Assembly: GCF_964229645.1 (NCBI RefSeq)
Contig: NZ_CAXREX010000216.1
Coordinates: 1-21,954, forward strand
DNA: 21,954 nt
Direction: 5' to 3'
Origin: Nioella sp964229645
Lineage (GTDB): Bacteria; Pseudomonadota; Alphaproteobacteria; Rhodobacterales; Rhodobacteraceae
The notes below the pieces were generated by a model that did not search any database, had not been told where the DNA came from, and was given only the letters and a program-made list of their open reading frames with translations. Of the stretch, positions 6,441-14,342 are shown in pieces; positions within the stretch are counted from its first letter, which is position 1, and each line of letters begins with the position of its first letter. The translations under genes were made by a program, and so were the position numbers.

Positions 6441-7274
6441 TCAGCCTGCATGACGTGCGGCCCCCTTTATCCAGGGCGGGGTCAGACTGGGCGCGCCGAA
6501 GAAATAGCCTTGCAGACAATCAATGCCCGCCTGCGCCAGCCAGGCCGCCTCGGCCCCGTTTTCAACGGTTTCGGCAACGGTGAACATGTCGAAATGACCG
6601 GCAATCGAGATCAGTGCCTCCATCAGGACCTGGTTGTTGGGGTCCTGCTGCACGTTGCGCACGAACTGCCCGTCGATCTTGACGATGTCGAAGTAGAATT
6701 CCTTGAGATAGCGAAAGGCGGTGTGCCCTGCGCCGAAATCATCCAGTGCAAAGGTGATTCCCTTATCCTGCAAATCCCCCATGAAGGTGGTCACCAGTTC
6801 CGGCATCTGCATGGCCGAGCTTTCGGTGATCTCGAGAATCAGGCGCTCTGCCAGCTTGGGGTCACCGTTCAGCCAGCGGTTGAGGGTTTGTTTCCACTTC
6901 GGGTATCCGATGGATCGGGCGGACATGTTGATCGACAGGCGCAGGTCCGGGGTCTGCCGCAGGGCCCGCAGCCCCGCGCGCAAGGCCGCACAGTCGATCT
7001 CGCGCCCGAGTTCCTGGCTTTCGACCGCACCCATGAAATCTCTGGCGGGGATCACGCGCCCGGTTTCATCCAGGATGCGGATCAACCCCTCGTAGAAGGC
7101 GATCTTGGTGGGGTTCGAAGCCTGAACGATGGGCTGATAGGCCAGCACGGCATCCCCGCGATCCAGGGCTTCGCGCACCATCTGCATCGTGCCCCTGTCC
7201 CGGGTCTGAACCGCAAAGTCGAGCGGGCTTTCCTGGCCCGCATCCACAAGATTCGCGCGCTTGCGCCCCCGCAT
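6441..7274 (-). CDS. EAL-domain cyclic di-GMP phosphodiesterase
   Basis: The 277-residue protein is a single EAL domain with a short N-terminal tail and no visible sensor domain, membrane segment or GGDEF domain. The signature reads EGL (E62), a common active variant. Other residues needed for catalysis are present: N116, E148 in LEITE, DD at 178-179 in ALDDFG, K199 in VKIDG, E235 and Q255. By family knowledge it should hydrolyse c-di-GMP to pGpG in the cytoplasm. The start at 7274 has an excellent ribosome site (AAGGAGG, five bases upstream). It lies upstream of phaA on the same strand; whether transcription continues into phaA depends on the inverted repeat at its 3' end. Confidence 0.9.
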   Translation of the reverse strand: MRGRKRANLVDAGQESPLDFAVQTRDRGTMQMVREALDRGDAVLAYQPIVQASNPTKIAFYEGLIRILDETGRVIPARDFMGAVESQELGREIDCAALRAGLRALRQTPDLRLSINMSARSIGYPKWKQTLNRWLNGDPKLAERLILEITESSAMQMPELVTTFMGDLQDKGITFALDDFGAGHTAFRYLKEFYFDIVKIDGQFVRNVQQDPNNQVLMEALISIAGHFDMFTVAETVENGAEAAWLAQAGIDCLQGYFFGAPSLTPPWIKGAARHAG

Positions 7275-7332
7275 GGCAGCCTCCTTCTCTGGTCCGGGCG
7301 ACCTTGCGGGATCAGGCGTTAATCAGTGGTGA

Positions 7333-7362
7333 ATTTTCTCTTTTTGTTCTAATTTGTCGCAA
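7333..7362 (-). promoter_or_regulatory. Candidate promoter of the EAL gene in an AT-rich divergent gap
   Basis: The gap between the EAL gene and tag is AT-rich from about 7317 to 7375. On the minus strand TTGCGA (7357-7362) and GAAAAT (7333-7338) each match four of six consensus bases, with an 18-base spacer. A short symmetric element CAAT-N8-ATTG (7360-7375) lies beside it. The promoter of tag must also be in this gap but I could not resolve it. Confidence 0.3.
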
Positions 7363-7384
7363 TTGAAATCGATTGGGGGAAATG

Positions 7385-7966
7385 ATGCCGGACGGACGCT
7401 GCACCTGGCCAGGAACAGACCCGCAATACCTCGCCTACCATGACAAGGAATGGGGCGTGCCGGAATGGGACAGCCGGGCGCTGTTCGAGAAACTCGTGCT
7501 CGACGGGTTTCAGGCCGGGCTGGCCTGGATTACCATCCTGCGAAAACGGGAGGCCTTCCGCAAAGCCTTCGCCGGATTTGACCCGGATATCATCGCGACC
7601 TGGGGCACAAGCGAGGTCGAGCGCCTGCTGCAGGACCCGGGCATAGTGCGCCATCGCGGCAAGATCGAAGCAACGATCACAAACGCCCGCGCCTGGCAGC
7701 GGATAGAGGCCGAGCAGGGATTTTCGGATTTCCTCTGGAGCTACGTTGCAGGCGCGCCACTGCAAAACCACTGGACGGCGATGAACCAGGTGCCCGCATC
7801 GACACAGATTTCCGAACGGCTCTCGAAGGATCTCAAGAAGGCCGGGTTCAAGTTCTGCGGGCCAACGATCGTCTATGCGTTCATGCAGGCTGTCGGTATG
7901 GTAAACGACCACCTTGTCGGGTGCCCGTGCCACGCCCGGGTGGCTTCCCTGGCCCCGAAGGACTGA
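7385..7966 (+). CDS. tag: DNA-3-methyladenine glycosylase I
   Basis: The 193-residue protein matches the Tag family over its length. The zinc site of E. coli Tag (C4, H17, H175, C179) is conserved as C6, H19, H176 and C180 with the same spacings. The active-site segment reads LVLDGFQAGLAW (residues 37-48), with Asp at the position where E. coli has Glu38, a variant I believe is common in the family. It excises 3-methyladenine from alkylated DNA as a monofunctional glycosylase. I prefer the ATG at 7385, four bases after GGGGGA; the ATG at 7382 is too close to that site. It is convergent with the thioredoxin gene, with 19 bases between the stops and no clear hairpin. Confidence 0.95.
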   Translation: MPDGRCTWPGTDPQYLAYHDKEWGVPEWDSRALFEKLVLDGFQAGLAWITILRKREAFRKAFAGFDPDIIATWGTSEVERLLQDPGIVRHRGKIEATITNARAWQRIEAEQGFSDFLWSYVAGAPLQNHWTAMNQVPASTQISERLSKDLKKAGFKFCGPTIVYAFMQAVGMVNDHLVGCPCHARVASLAPKD

Positions 7967-7985
7967 GGCAGCACCTCGACGCGTT

Positions 7986-8546
7986 CTACCCGTCCTCGCC
8001 CCCGATGAGCGCCGCAATCAGCGCCAGGGCCTCTGCCCCGGCCCAATCCGCATCTCCTCGCAGGCGTCCAATTTCACGCCCCTCTGGGTCAATCAGAACC
8101 GTCGTCGGCAGCCCGAACACCCCCATCTGCCGCGCCATCGCCTGGCGCGGGTCCAGGTAGACGGGCAGATCCGTCACCCCTTCCTCTTCGAAAAAGCGCC
8201 GGATCGCGGGGGGAGGATTGCGGCCCGAAGCGACGGTCACCACGGCGAACGCCTCTCCGCCAAGGGCGCGCTGGAGCCTGTCGAGCGAAGGCATCTCCTC
8301 GCGGCAGGGGGCACACCAGGTGGCCCAGAAGTTCAGCAGCACATAACGCCCCGCGAAGGCCGCCAGCGTCAGCTCTTCCCCGTCCATGTCGGTGAAGGAG
8401 ACCGTCGGAACCTCCTGCGGTTCCTCATGCAGCACCATCGCGCGCATGTCGCCGTTCAGCAGGTCTTCCAGCCCGTCGGCCACCACGGCATTTGCACCGA
8501 GGCACAAGGCCATGTAGAGCGGGGCGAGTCGTAGATGACGGAACAT
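7986..8546 (-). CDS. TlpA-like periplasmic thioredoxin / thiol-disulfide oxidoreductase
   Basis: The 186-residue protein has an N-terminal hydrophobic segment (about residues 7-22) that reads as a signal peptide or anchor, then a TlpA/ResA-type thioredoxin domain. The redox motif is WCAPC (C78, C81), and the cis-proline motif GLPTT has P147. It likely reduces disulfides in the periplasm, for example during cytochrome c or copper-centre assembly; that client is inferred from the family. The ATG at 8546 has a strong ribosome site (GGAGGTAAG). Only 28 bases separate it from argH, which is divergent. Confidence 0.9.
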   Translation of the reverse strand: MFRHLRLAPLYMALCLGANAVVADGLEDLLNGDMRAMVLHEEPQEVPTVSFTDMDGEELTLAAFAGRYVLLNFWATWCAPCREEMPSLDRLQRALGGEAFAVVTVASGRNPPPAIRRFFEEEGVTDLPVYLDPRQAMARQMGVFGLPTTVLIDPEGREIGRLRGDADWAGAEALALIAALIGGEDG

Positions 8547-8574
8547 TCACTTACCTCCGGGGGTTCTCAGAACC

Positions 8575-9966
8575 ATGTCGAACAAGAGCTCGAACGCAAT
8601 GTGGGGCGGCCGTTTCGCCGCTGGACCTGACGCGATCATGGAGGCGATCAATGCCTCGATCGGGTTCGACAAGCGATTGGCGAAGCAGGACATTGACGGA
8701 TCTCGCGCTCATGCGGCCATGCTGGCGGCTCAGGGTATCCTGACTGATAGTGATGCGAAAGCCATCCGGGAAGGGCTGCTCACGGTCTTGTCAGAGATCG
8801 AGGCTGACACGTTCCAGTTTTCCACGGCCCTGGAAGACATCCACATGAACGTGGAATCGCGGCTGAAAGAGATCGTGGGCGAACCTGCTGGCCGCCTGCA
8901 CACGGCGCGCAGCCGGAACGACCAAGTGGCGACCGACTTCAAACTCTGGGTCCGCGACCAGATGGATGCCGCCATGTCCGGTCTGACGGCCTTGATGCAG
9001 GCCCTGCTGGCGCAGGCCGAGGCCGGGGCCGATTGGGTCATGCCGGGCTTCACCCACCTGCAAACGGCGCAGCCCGTCACCTGGGGCCATCACATGATGG
9101 CCTATGTCGAGATGTTCGCGCGGGACCGCTCGCGCTTCGAGGACGCCCGCAAGCGCATGAACGAATGCCCCCTCGGCGCGGCGGCGCTGGCGGGCACTTC
9201 CTTTCCCATCGACCGGCATGCTACCGCAGAGGCGCTTGGCTTTGACCGGCCTTCGGCAAACTCACTCGACGCCGTCAGCGACCGCGATTTCGCGTTGGAG
9301 TATCTGTCTTCCGCCACGATCTGCGCCATGCACCTTTCCCGCATGGCGGAAGAGCTGGTGATCTGGTCCTCGGCCCAGTTCCGCTTCGTGACCCTGTCGG
9401 ACCGCTTCTCCACCGGGTCCTCGATCATGCCGCAGAAGAAGAACCCCGACGCCGCCGAGCTGATCCGCGCCAAGATCGGGCGCATCCTCGGGGCCAACGT
9501 GGCGCTGCTGACCGTGATGAAGGGCCTGCCGCTGGCCTATTCCAAGGACATGCAGGAAGACAAGGAACAGGTCTTCGACGCCGCCGACAACCTGGCGCTG
9601 GCCCTTGCCGCGATGGAGGGCATGGTGCGCGACATGACCGCGAACGTCGCCAATCTGGAGGCTGCGGCAGGCTCGGGCTTCTCGACGGCGACCGACCTGG
9701 CCGACTGGCTGGTGCGCGTGCTCGACATGCCGTTCCGCGATGCCCACCACGTGACCGGATCGCTCGTGAAGCTGGCCGAGGACAAGGGGTGCGACCTGCC
9801 CGACCTCAGTCTTGCCGACATGCAAAGCGTGCATGCGCAGATCACCGCCGATGTGTTCGACGTTCTGGGCGTGCACAATTCCGTTGCTTCCAGAATGTCC
9901 TATGGTGGCACGGCGCCCGCCCAGGTGCGCGCCCAGATTGCCCGCTGGAAGGATACCCTCGCATGA
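8575..9966 (+). CDS. argH: Argininosuccinate lyase
   Basis: The 463-residue protein has the fumarase-superfamily signature GSSIMPQKKNP (residues 281-291), with S283 as the expected catalytic serine, and the HTARSRNDQVATD segment (about 109-121). It cleaves argininosuccinate to arginine and fumarate, the last step of arginine synthesis, in the cytoplasm. Length is standard. The ATG at 8575 lacks a strong ribosome site but the N-terminus (MSNKSSNAMWGGRF) matches family starts. Because only 28 bases lie between it and the divergent thioredoxin gene, its promoter must overlap that coding region. A small lipoprotein gene follows with an ATGA overlap. Confidence 0.97.
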   Translation: MSNKSSNAMWGGRFAAGPDAIMEAINASIGFDKRLAKQDIDGSRAHAAMLAAQGILTDSDAKAIREGLLTVLSEIEADTFQFSTALEDIHMNVESRLKEIVGEPAGRLHTARSRNDQVATDFKLWVRDQMDAAMSGLTALMQALLAQAEAGADWVMPGFTHLQTAQPVTWGHHMMAYVEMFARDRSRFEDARKRMNECPLGAAALAGTSFPIDRHATAEALGFDRPSANSLDAVSDRDFALEYLSSATICAMHLSRMAEELVIWSSAQFRFVTLSDRFSTGSSIMPQKKNPDAAELIRAKIGRILGANVALLTVMKGLPLAYSKDMQEDKEQVFDAADNLALALAAMEGMVRDMTANVANLEAAAGSGFSTATDLADWLVRVLDMPFRDAHHVTGSLVKLAEDKGCDLPDLSLADMQSVHAQITADVFDVLGVHNSVASRMSYGGTAPAQVRAQIARWKDTLA

Positions 9967-10112
9967 CCCGCCGCCTGATCCCCGCCCTGGCCCTGACAAC
10001 CCTGTTGGCCGCCTGCGGCGTCGACGGAGAACCCACCCATCCCCAGCCCCGTCCGGCCCAGGGCCTGACGGTCAGCGGCACCGTGGAAATCGGGGTCGTG
10101 GGGGGCAATTGA
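9963..10112 (+). CDS. Small lipoprotein following argH
   Basis: This 49-residue protein has a signal peptide with the lipobox LAAC (residues 15-18), so cysteine 18 should be lipidated. The mature part is about 32 residues: a Pro-rich linker and a short beta-like tail (LTVSGTVEIGVVGG). Its start overlaps the argH stop as ATGA, giving translational coupling. In many proteobacteria a short lipoprotein with a CGxxG start (LptM/YifL-like) sits near argH and lysA. The CGVDGEP start is reminiscent of this, but the match is too short to name it. lysA is absent here. Confidence 0.8.
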   Translation: MTRRLIPALALTTLLAACGVDGEPTHPQPRPAQGLTVSGTVEIGVVGGN

Positions 10113-10229
10113 CCCGATAGAAGAAGCTGCTCGACATTTCGGGCTTTCCCCGTTGAACTGCGGGCGGAGGCCCCATATCGTTCAGGCTTCGAAGCGCTAG
10201 TATCAACAGGGACACGAAACGTTATTCCG

Positions 10230-10700
10230 ATGGACAAGATTCCCATGACCCCTTCGGGCTATGCAGCCCTCGACGCGGAACTGAAGTCGCTCAAGACCGT
10301 CGACCGCCCGGCCATCATCAAGGCGATTGCCGAGGCGCGCGAGCATGGGGACCTGTCGGAAAATGCCGAGTACCACTCCGCCCGTGAAAAGCAGTCTTTC
10401 ATCGAAGGCCGCATCAAGGAGCTGGAGGGCCTGATCAGCCTGGCGCAGGTCATCGACCCCAAGTCCCTGTCCGGCGCGATCAAGTTCGGCGCAACGGTCG
10501 AACTGGTGGACGAGGATACCGAGGAAGAAAAGACCTACCAGATCGTGGGCGAGGCCGAAGCGAATATCGAGAAAGGCCTGCTCAACATCAATTCACCCCT
10601 CGCACGTGCCTTGATCGGCAAAGAGGAAGGTGACAGTGTCGAAGTCAAGACGCCGGGGGGCAGCAAGGATTATGAGATCGTAAAGGTCTCCTATATCTAG
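10230..10700 (+). CDS. greA: Transcription elongation factor GreA
   Basis: The 156-residue protein is full length. The N-terminal coiled coil carries the acidic tip GDLSENAEY (residues 40-48; D41 and E44 position the catalytic metal in RNA polymerase), and the C-terminal FKBP-like domain spans about 80-156. It rescues backtracked RNA polymerase by stimulating transcript cleavage. The N-terminus MDKIPMTPSGY matches family starts, though no strong ribosome site precedes the ATG. The 117-base gap before it contains the palindrome GCTTCGAAGC near 10187-10196 but no convincing promoter boxes or terminator. Confidence 0.97.
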   Translation: MDKIPMTPSGYAALDAELKSLKTVDRPAIIKAIAEAREHGDLSENAEYHSAREKQSFIEGRIKELEGLISLAQVIDPKSLSGAIKFGATVELVDEDTEEEKTYQIVGEAEANIEKGLLNINSPLARALIGKEEGDSVEVKTPGGSKDYEIVKVSYI

Positions 10701-10736
10701 TATGATTGTTCTGCCGGAACGCGGAACTTGGTGGTT

Positions 10737-11762
10737 ATGGCAGACGACAAGCACCCGACCTCGCTGGAACTGGGCATTTACTCGCAGGAGCGTGTGACCC
10801 CGCGGATCACCACCGTCGAGGTCATTGCAATCCTCTTGTCGGTGCTGTGGCTTGCCGGGGTTCTCTGGTTCTTCTTCGGCACCGACCTGTCGTCGGCTGC
10901 GGGCCTGGGAGGCTCTCCTTTGGAAATCACCATGTTGATGCTGGCGATCTTCATGCCGATCGCCCTGATCTGGGTCGCCGCATCGGCGGCCAAGACAGCC
11001 CGCATCATGCGCGAGGAATCCGCGCGCCTGCAAAGTGCGATCGACGCGATGCGCGCAGCCTATATCGCGCAGCAGCAACGCCATGCGGTCGAGATGAAGC
11101 CCGCCGTCATCGCCAAGCTCACCGAGTTGGCCGAAGCACAGCGCCCCGCCGAAACCACCCCCACCTTCACCAGCCTGCGCCGCCCCGCCGAGGCGGATGA
11201 GGATCGCGCCGCCATCGTGCACCCGCAGCAGGAGGCCGACGCGCCGCAAGCCTCGCTCGGGCTCGGGACGCCCGCCGAGGCGCTCGACGATCCGATTTCG
11301 ATCAGTGACTTCATCAAGGCCCTGAACTTCCCGGAAAACGAGCACGACAAGGAAGGGTTCCGCACCCTGCGTCGCGCGCTCAAGGACCCGTCCACCAAGA
11401 AGCTCATCCGGGCCAGCCAGGACGTACTGACCCTGCTCAGCCAGGACGGGATCTACATGGACGACCTGCGTCCTGACCGCGCAAGACCGGAAATTTGGCG
11501 CAAGTTCGCGCAGGGCGATCGGGGCAAGGCCGTTGCCGCACTTGGCGGCATTCGCGACCGCTCGTCGCTCGCCCTGTCCTCGGGCCGCATGAAGCAGGAC
11601 CCGGTCTTCCGCGATGCGGTGCACCACTTCCTGCGCCAGTTCGACCGGACGCTGGAAGAATTCGAGCAGAACGCCACCGATGCCGAGATTGCGATGATGT
11701 CCGAAACGCGCACCGCCCGGGCCTTCATGCTGCTTGGCCGGGTGACCGGCACGTTCGATTAA
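10737..11762 (+). CDS. Hypothetical membrane protein with two N-terminal helices
   Basis: I do not recognise this 341-residue protein by name. Two hydrophobic segments are visible (about residues 27-48 and 62-84), followed by a charged, probably coiled-coil stretch (86-135), a Pro/Ala/Glu-rich linker (about 136-190), and a C-terminal alpha-helical domain (190-341) without known catalytic motifs. The predicted layout is a hairpin in the inner membrane with a large cytoplasmic part. I chose the ATG at 10737 over the TTG at 10728 and GTG at 10731. It follows greA by 36 bases on the same strand. Its stop overlaps the stop of the convergent DUF429-like gene at TTAA (11759-11762). Confidence 0.85.
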   Translation: MADDKHPTSLELGIYSQERVTPRITTVEVIAILLSVLWLAGVLWFFFGTDLSSAAGLGGSPLEITMLMLAIFMPIALIWVAASAAKTARIMREESARLQSAIDAMRAAYIAQQQRHAVEMKPAVIAKLTELAEAQRPAETTPTFTSLRRPAEADEDRAAIVHPQQEADAPQASLGLGTPAEALDDPISISDFIKALNFPENEHDKEGFRTLRRALKDPSTKKLIRASQDVLTLLSQDGIYMDDLRPDRARPEIWRKFAQGDRGKAVAALGGIRDRSSLALSSGRMKQDPVFRDAVHHFLRQFDRTLEEFEQNATDAEIAMMSETRTARAFMLLGRVTGTFD

Positions 11763-12607
11763 AGCGCGGCCCTTAGCTGCTCTTCGAAGCCAAGACCCAG
11801 GATCCATCCCTCCTCTGGGGACCGTGTGGCCAGCATCCGGGCAAGATGCGGCTCGGGTAAGCGGGCGAAAGCACGGGCCATCAATCGCACCTGGACGGCA
11901 TCGCGAATCTCCTTCGTCCTTGCACACTGGGCGCGCACCTCCGGGGCCAGGAAAGACGGCCAGATCTCGGCCATGATCACGCTGCCCCGCGGGGGGTCGA
12001 AAGGCCAGACACTGGCCTCGAAGCGCCGACGCAGACGGTTCAGCACCGGCAGGCCCATCAAGACCTGGGACCCCACGGCCCCTGCCCCGGCCAGTTGCCA
12101 GACGCTGAACGTGGCCTTGGCGATCCGCTCGACCTCGCGCAGCTCCGGCGCGCCGTGCCCCTCCCGCTCTCGCCCCCGGCGCGGCAATCCTGGCACGTCC
12201 GTCTTGCCGCCATTGCCCCAGAACGGGCCAGTGCCGGGAAAGCGCGCGTTCATCTCGGCCGCCAGTTGCCAGCGATTGTTTGCTTTCGGACTGTCCTCGA
12301 TCCGGGCTTCCAGCCAATCCCACAAAGCGAAAGGGTCTGGCCGCCCCGTGATCCGCTCGGCCACCCCTGCCGGGTAACCGAAGGGAAAGTCAAAGCCAGC
12401 CAGCACCCTGCGGCCCGCCCCTTGCTCTTCCTTCAGCACGTCACGAAGCCAGGCTTCGGCCACCTGGCGATTACGCAGATAGATCGGTTCCCCGGCCCTT
12501 CCCTCGCGCACCAGGGCGGCCCAGATCGCATCCTTCTTGGGCTTCGCCCCCCTGTCGTTTCCCCCGGACCAGTCGACCATGAGAACCGTGTCGAACCGCA
12601 CAGTCAC
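11759..12607 (-). CDS. Conserved protein coupled to mobA, RNase H-fold (DUF429-like) candidate
   Basis: The 282-residue protein starts with GTG that overlaps the mobA stop as GTGA, so translation is coupled. In this bacterial group I recall it being annotated only as a molybdopterin-guanine dinucleotide synthesis-related protein. Three features suggest a DUF429/RNase H-like fold: VDWSGG (D12), GFDFPFG (D73) and AEIWPSF (E214), acidic positions spaced as in that superfamily. There is no MobB-type P-loop. A nuclease or nucleotide-related activity is an inference only. A cofactor role is suggested by its neighbour. It has no signal peptide or membrane segment. Confidence 0.85.
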   Translation of the reverse strand: MTVRFDTVLMVDWSGGNDRGAKPKKDAIWAALVREGRAGEPIYLRNRQVAEAWLRDVLKEEQGAGRRVLAGFDFPFGYPAGVAERITGRPDPFALWDWLEARIEDSPKANNRWQLAAEMNARFPGTGPFWGNGGKTDVPGLPRRGREREGHGAPELREVERIAKATFSVWQLAGAGAVGSQVLMGLPVLNRLRRRFEASVWPFDPPRGSVIMAEIWPSFLAPEVRAQCARTKEIRDAVQVRLMARAFARLPEPHLARMLATRSPEEGWILGLGFEEQLRAAL

Positions 12608-13209
12608 GCAAGCAGTGCCTCGGCGCGGGCCAGGTCCTCTCGCGTATTGATGTTGAGAAAGGGATCAATCGGACCGGCAGAAAACTCCGCCAGCGCGGCC
12701 CCGTGATCATCGGCGAATTGCCCCACCTTGCGCAGCCCACCTGCCAGCACGGCCCGAAGGTCATCGCGCAGAGCGACCGACCACAGGCCGACCGTGGGGT
12801 GGCGGACCCTGCGCGCGCCTTCCCTCGTGCAGGCCAACACGACCGATGCGCCCCCCTCCGAAGCCAGGAGAAGCCTCGGAACCAGGTCTTCGGGCAGAAA
12901 GGGCGTGTCCGCAGCAACCGTCACGATATGCGTCGCACCCTGGCCCTCGGCCCAATCCAGCCCTGCCAGCACGCCCGCAAGCGGTCCGGGAAAGCCCGCC
13001 ACACCATCGGCCAGAACCGGAAGGCCCAGATCGGCAAGGCGTGCGGGATCGCCATTTGCGTTGATCGCAAGGGTCCCGACCTGCGGTGTAAAGCGCTCGA
13101 TCACCCGGTCAAAGAGCGTCCGTCCCCCAAGGACGAGGCGCCCCTTGTCGCCCCCGCCCATGCGGCGCGCCTGCCCCCCGGCCAAAATGACCCCAAGCGG
13201 GGCCTTCAC
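12604..13209 (-). CDS. mobA: Molybdenum cofactor guanylyltransferase
   Basis: The 201-residue protein has the nucleotidyltransferase motif LAGGQARRMGGGDKG (residues 9-23), the GPLAGVLAGL segment (75-84) and the metal-binding DTP (D101). It transfers GMP from GTP to Mo-molybdopterin to make the bis-MGD cofactor of DMSO-reductase-family enzymes. Length is typical. It is the first gene of a two-gene minus-strand unit with the DUF429-like gene. The 108-base gap upstream is shared with divergent azlC. Confidence 0.95.
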   Translation of the reverse strand: MKAPLGVILAGGQARRMGGGDKGRLVLGGRTLFDRVIERFTPQVGTLAINANGDPARLADLGLPVLADGVAGFPGPLAGVLAGLDWAEGQGATHIVTVAADTPFLPEDLVPRLLLASEGGASVVLACTREGARRVRHPTVGLWSVALRDDLRAVLAGGLRKVGQFADDHGAALAEFSAGPIDPFLNINTREDLARAEALLA

Positions 13210-13282
13210 GCTGACACCCTCATCACGCGAGGTGAATGTCGCCCATCACGATCCGTCATTTGCATCCGCTCCGATTGCCGTC

Positions 13283-13311
13283 TAAGGCCGGGTTAAGGCT
13301 TATCGTAAGGC
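13283..13311 (+). repeat. Three TAAGGC hexamers before azlC
   Basis: Exact TAAGGC copies start at 13283, 13294 and 13306, spaced 11 and 12 bases, close to one helical turn each. The third overlaps the azlC ribosome site (AAGGCGG). They could be an operator array or chance. Confidence 0.55.
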
Positions 13312-13317
13312 GGCTTC

Positions 13318-14013
13318 ATGGCAAGCTCCACCTCCTCTTACCTGCGCGGCATTCGCGACGCCCTGCCCTTCCTTCTGGTCGTGGCGCCCTTTGGCATGCT
13401 CTTCGGCGTGGTCGCGACCGAGGCAGGGCTGAACATCGCGCAGGTCATGGGCTTTTCCGTGGTCGTCATCGCAGGCGCGGCCCAATTCACCGCGCTGCAA
13501 CTGATGCAGGAGCAGGCCCCGACTGTCATCGTCCTGGCCTCGGCACTGGCCGTGAACCTGCGCATGGCGATGTATGCCGCCTCTCTCGCGCCGCATCTGG
13601 GGGCAGCCCCGGGCTGGCAACGCGTGCTGATCGCCTATTTCAACGTCGACGGCACCTATGCCCTGTCCCATCTGCGCTACGAGGCCCGGCCCGATCTGAG
13701 CCTGCCGGAAAAGGTGGGCTACTACATGGGCACCGCCACGGTGATCTGCGTGCCCTGGTATATCGCCTCCTGGGCCGGGGCGGTCCTGGGGGCGGCGATT
13801 CCGGCCGAACTGTCGATCGACTTCGCCGTGCCGATCGCCTTCATGTCCTTCTTCGCGCCCGCCCTGCGAACACCGGCCCATGTCGCCGCCGCCCTCGCCG
13901 CGATCATCCTCGCCATCAGCCTGCAATGGGTACCGAACAACCTTTGGATCCTGCTGGCAGGCGCGGGTGGAATGATCGTCGGCGCGGAAGTCGAGCGGAG
14001 GATGGCGAAATGA
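13318..14013 (+). CDS. azlC: AzlC-family branched-chain amino acid exporter, large subunit
   Basis: The 231-residue protein is highly hydrophobic, with about five or six membrane segments. Conserved AzlC features include LPFLLVVAPFGMLFGVV (about 16-32) and the N-L-R-M-A-M-Y-A-A-S stretch (about 80-89). With AzlD it forms an LIV-E-type exporter in the inner membrane. The ATG at 13318 has AAGGCGG just upstream. azlD follows with an ATGA overlap. The exact amino acid exported cannot be told from the sequence. Confidence 0.9.
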   Translation: MASSTSSYLRGIRDALPFLLVVAPFGMLFGVVATEAGLNIAQVMGFSVVVIAGAAQFTALQLMQEQAPTVIVLASALAVNLRMAMYAASLAPHLGAAPGWQRVLIAYFNVDGTYALSHLRYEARPDLSLPEKVGYYMGTATVICVPWYIASWAGAVLGAAIPAELSIDFAVPIAFMSFFAPALRTPAHVAAALAAIILAISLQWVPNNLWILLAGAGGMIVGAEVERRMAK

Positions 14014-14342
14014 CCGGATGGAGCAGCACCGCCATCTGGGGGATCATCGCCGCTCTCGGCGTGGGCACCTTCCTGGTCCGGTTTTCCTTCCTCGGCCTCC
14101 TGGGCAACCGCGACCTCCCGGAATGGGTGTTGCGCCACCTTCGCTACACCGCCGTGGCGATCCTGCCCGCGCTGATCACGCCGATGGTGTTGTGGCCGAA
14201 TGCAACCGGCGGCCAAACGGATCCCACCCGCCTGACCGCCGCCTGTCTTGCCCTGGCCGTGGGCTATTGGACTAAGAACGCTATTGCCACCATCGCAACG
14301 GGGCTCGGTGCGCTCTTCGCGCTTCAGGCCTTCGGGCTCTAG
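14010..14342 (+). CDS. azlD: AzlD-family branched-chain amino acid exporter, small subunit
   Basis: The 110-residue protein has three to four hydrophobic segments and the typical AzlD pattern GTFLVRFSFLGLL (about 19-31), followed by LRYTAVAILPALI (44-56). It is the small partner of AzlC in the membrane. Its start overlaps the azlC stop as ATGA, so the two are translationally coupled. Its TAG stop shares a CTAG with the stop of the convergent mscL gene (14339-14342). Confidence 0.9.
   Translation: MTGWSSTAIWGIIAALGVGTFLVRFSFLGLLGNRDLPEWVLRHLRYTAVAILPALITPMVLWPNATGGQTDPTRLTAACLALAVGYWTKNAIATIATGLGALFALQAFGL

Noticed and set aside
10113..10229. CCCGA/TCGGG as a terminator after the lipoprotein gene
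   Set aside because: Only a 5-bp stem with a loop of about 20 bases and no proper T-run; not convincing.
10593..12323. A 576-codon minus-strand open frame opposite the greA-linked membrane protein
   Set aside because: It overlaps greA, the membrane protein and part of the DUF429-like gene in other frames and has low-complexity composition typical of a shadow frame.
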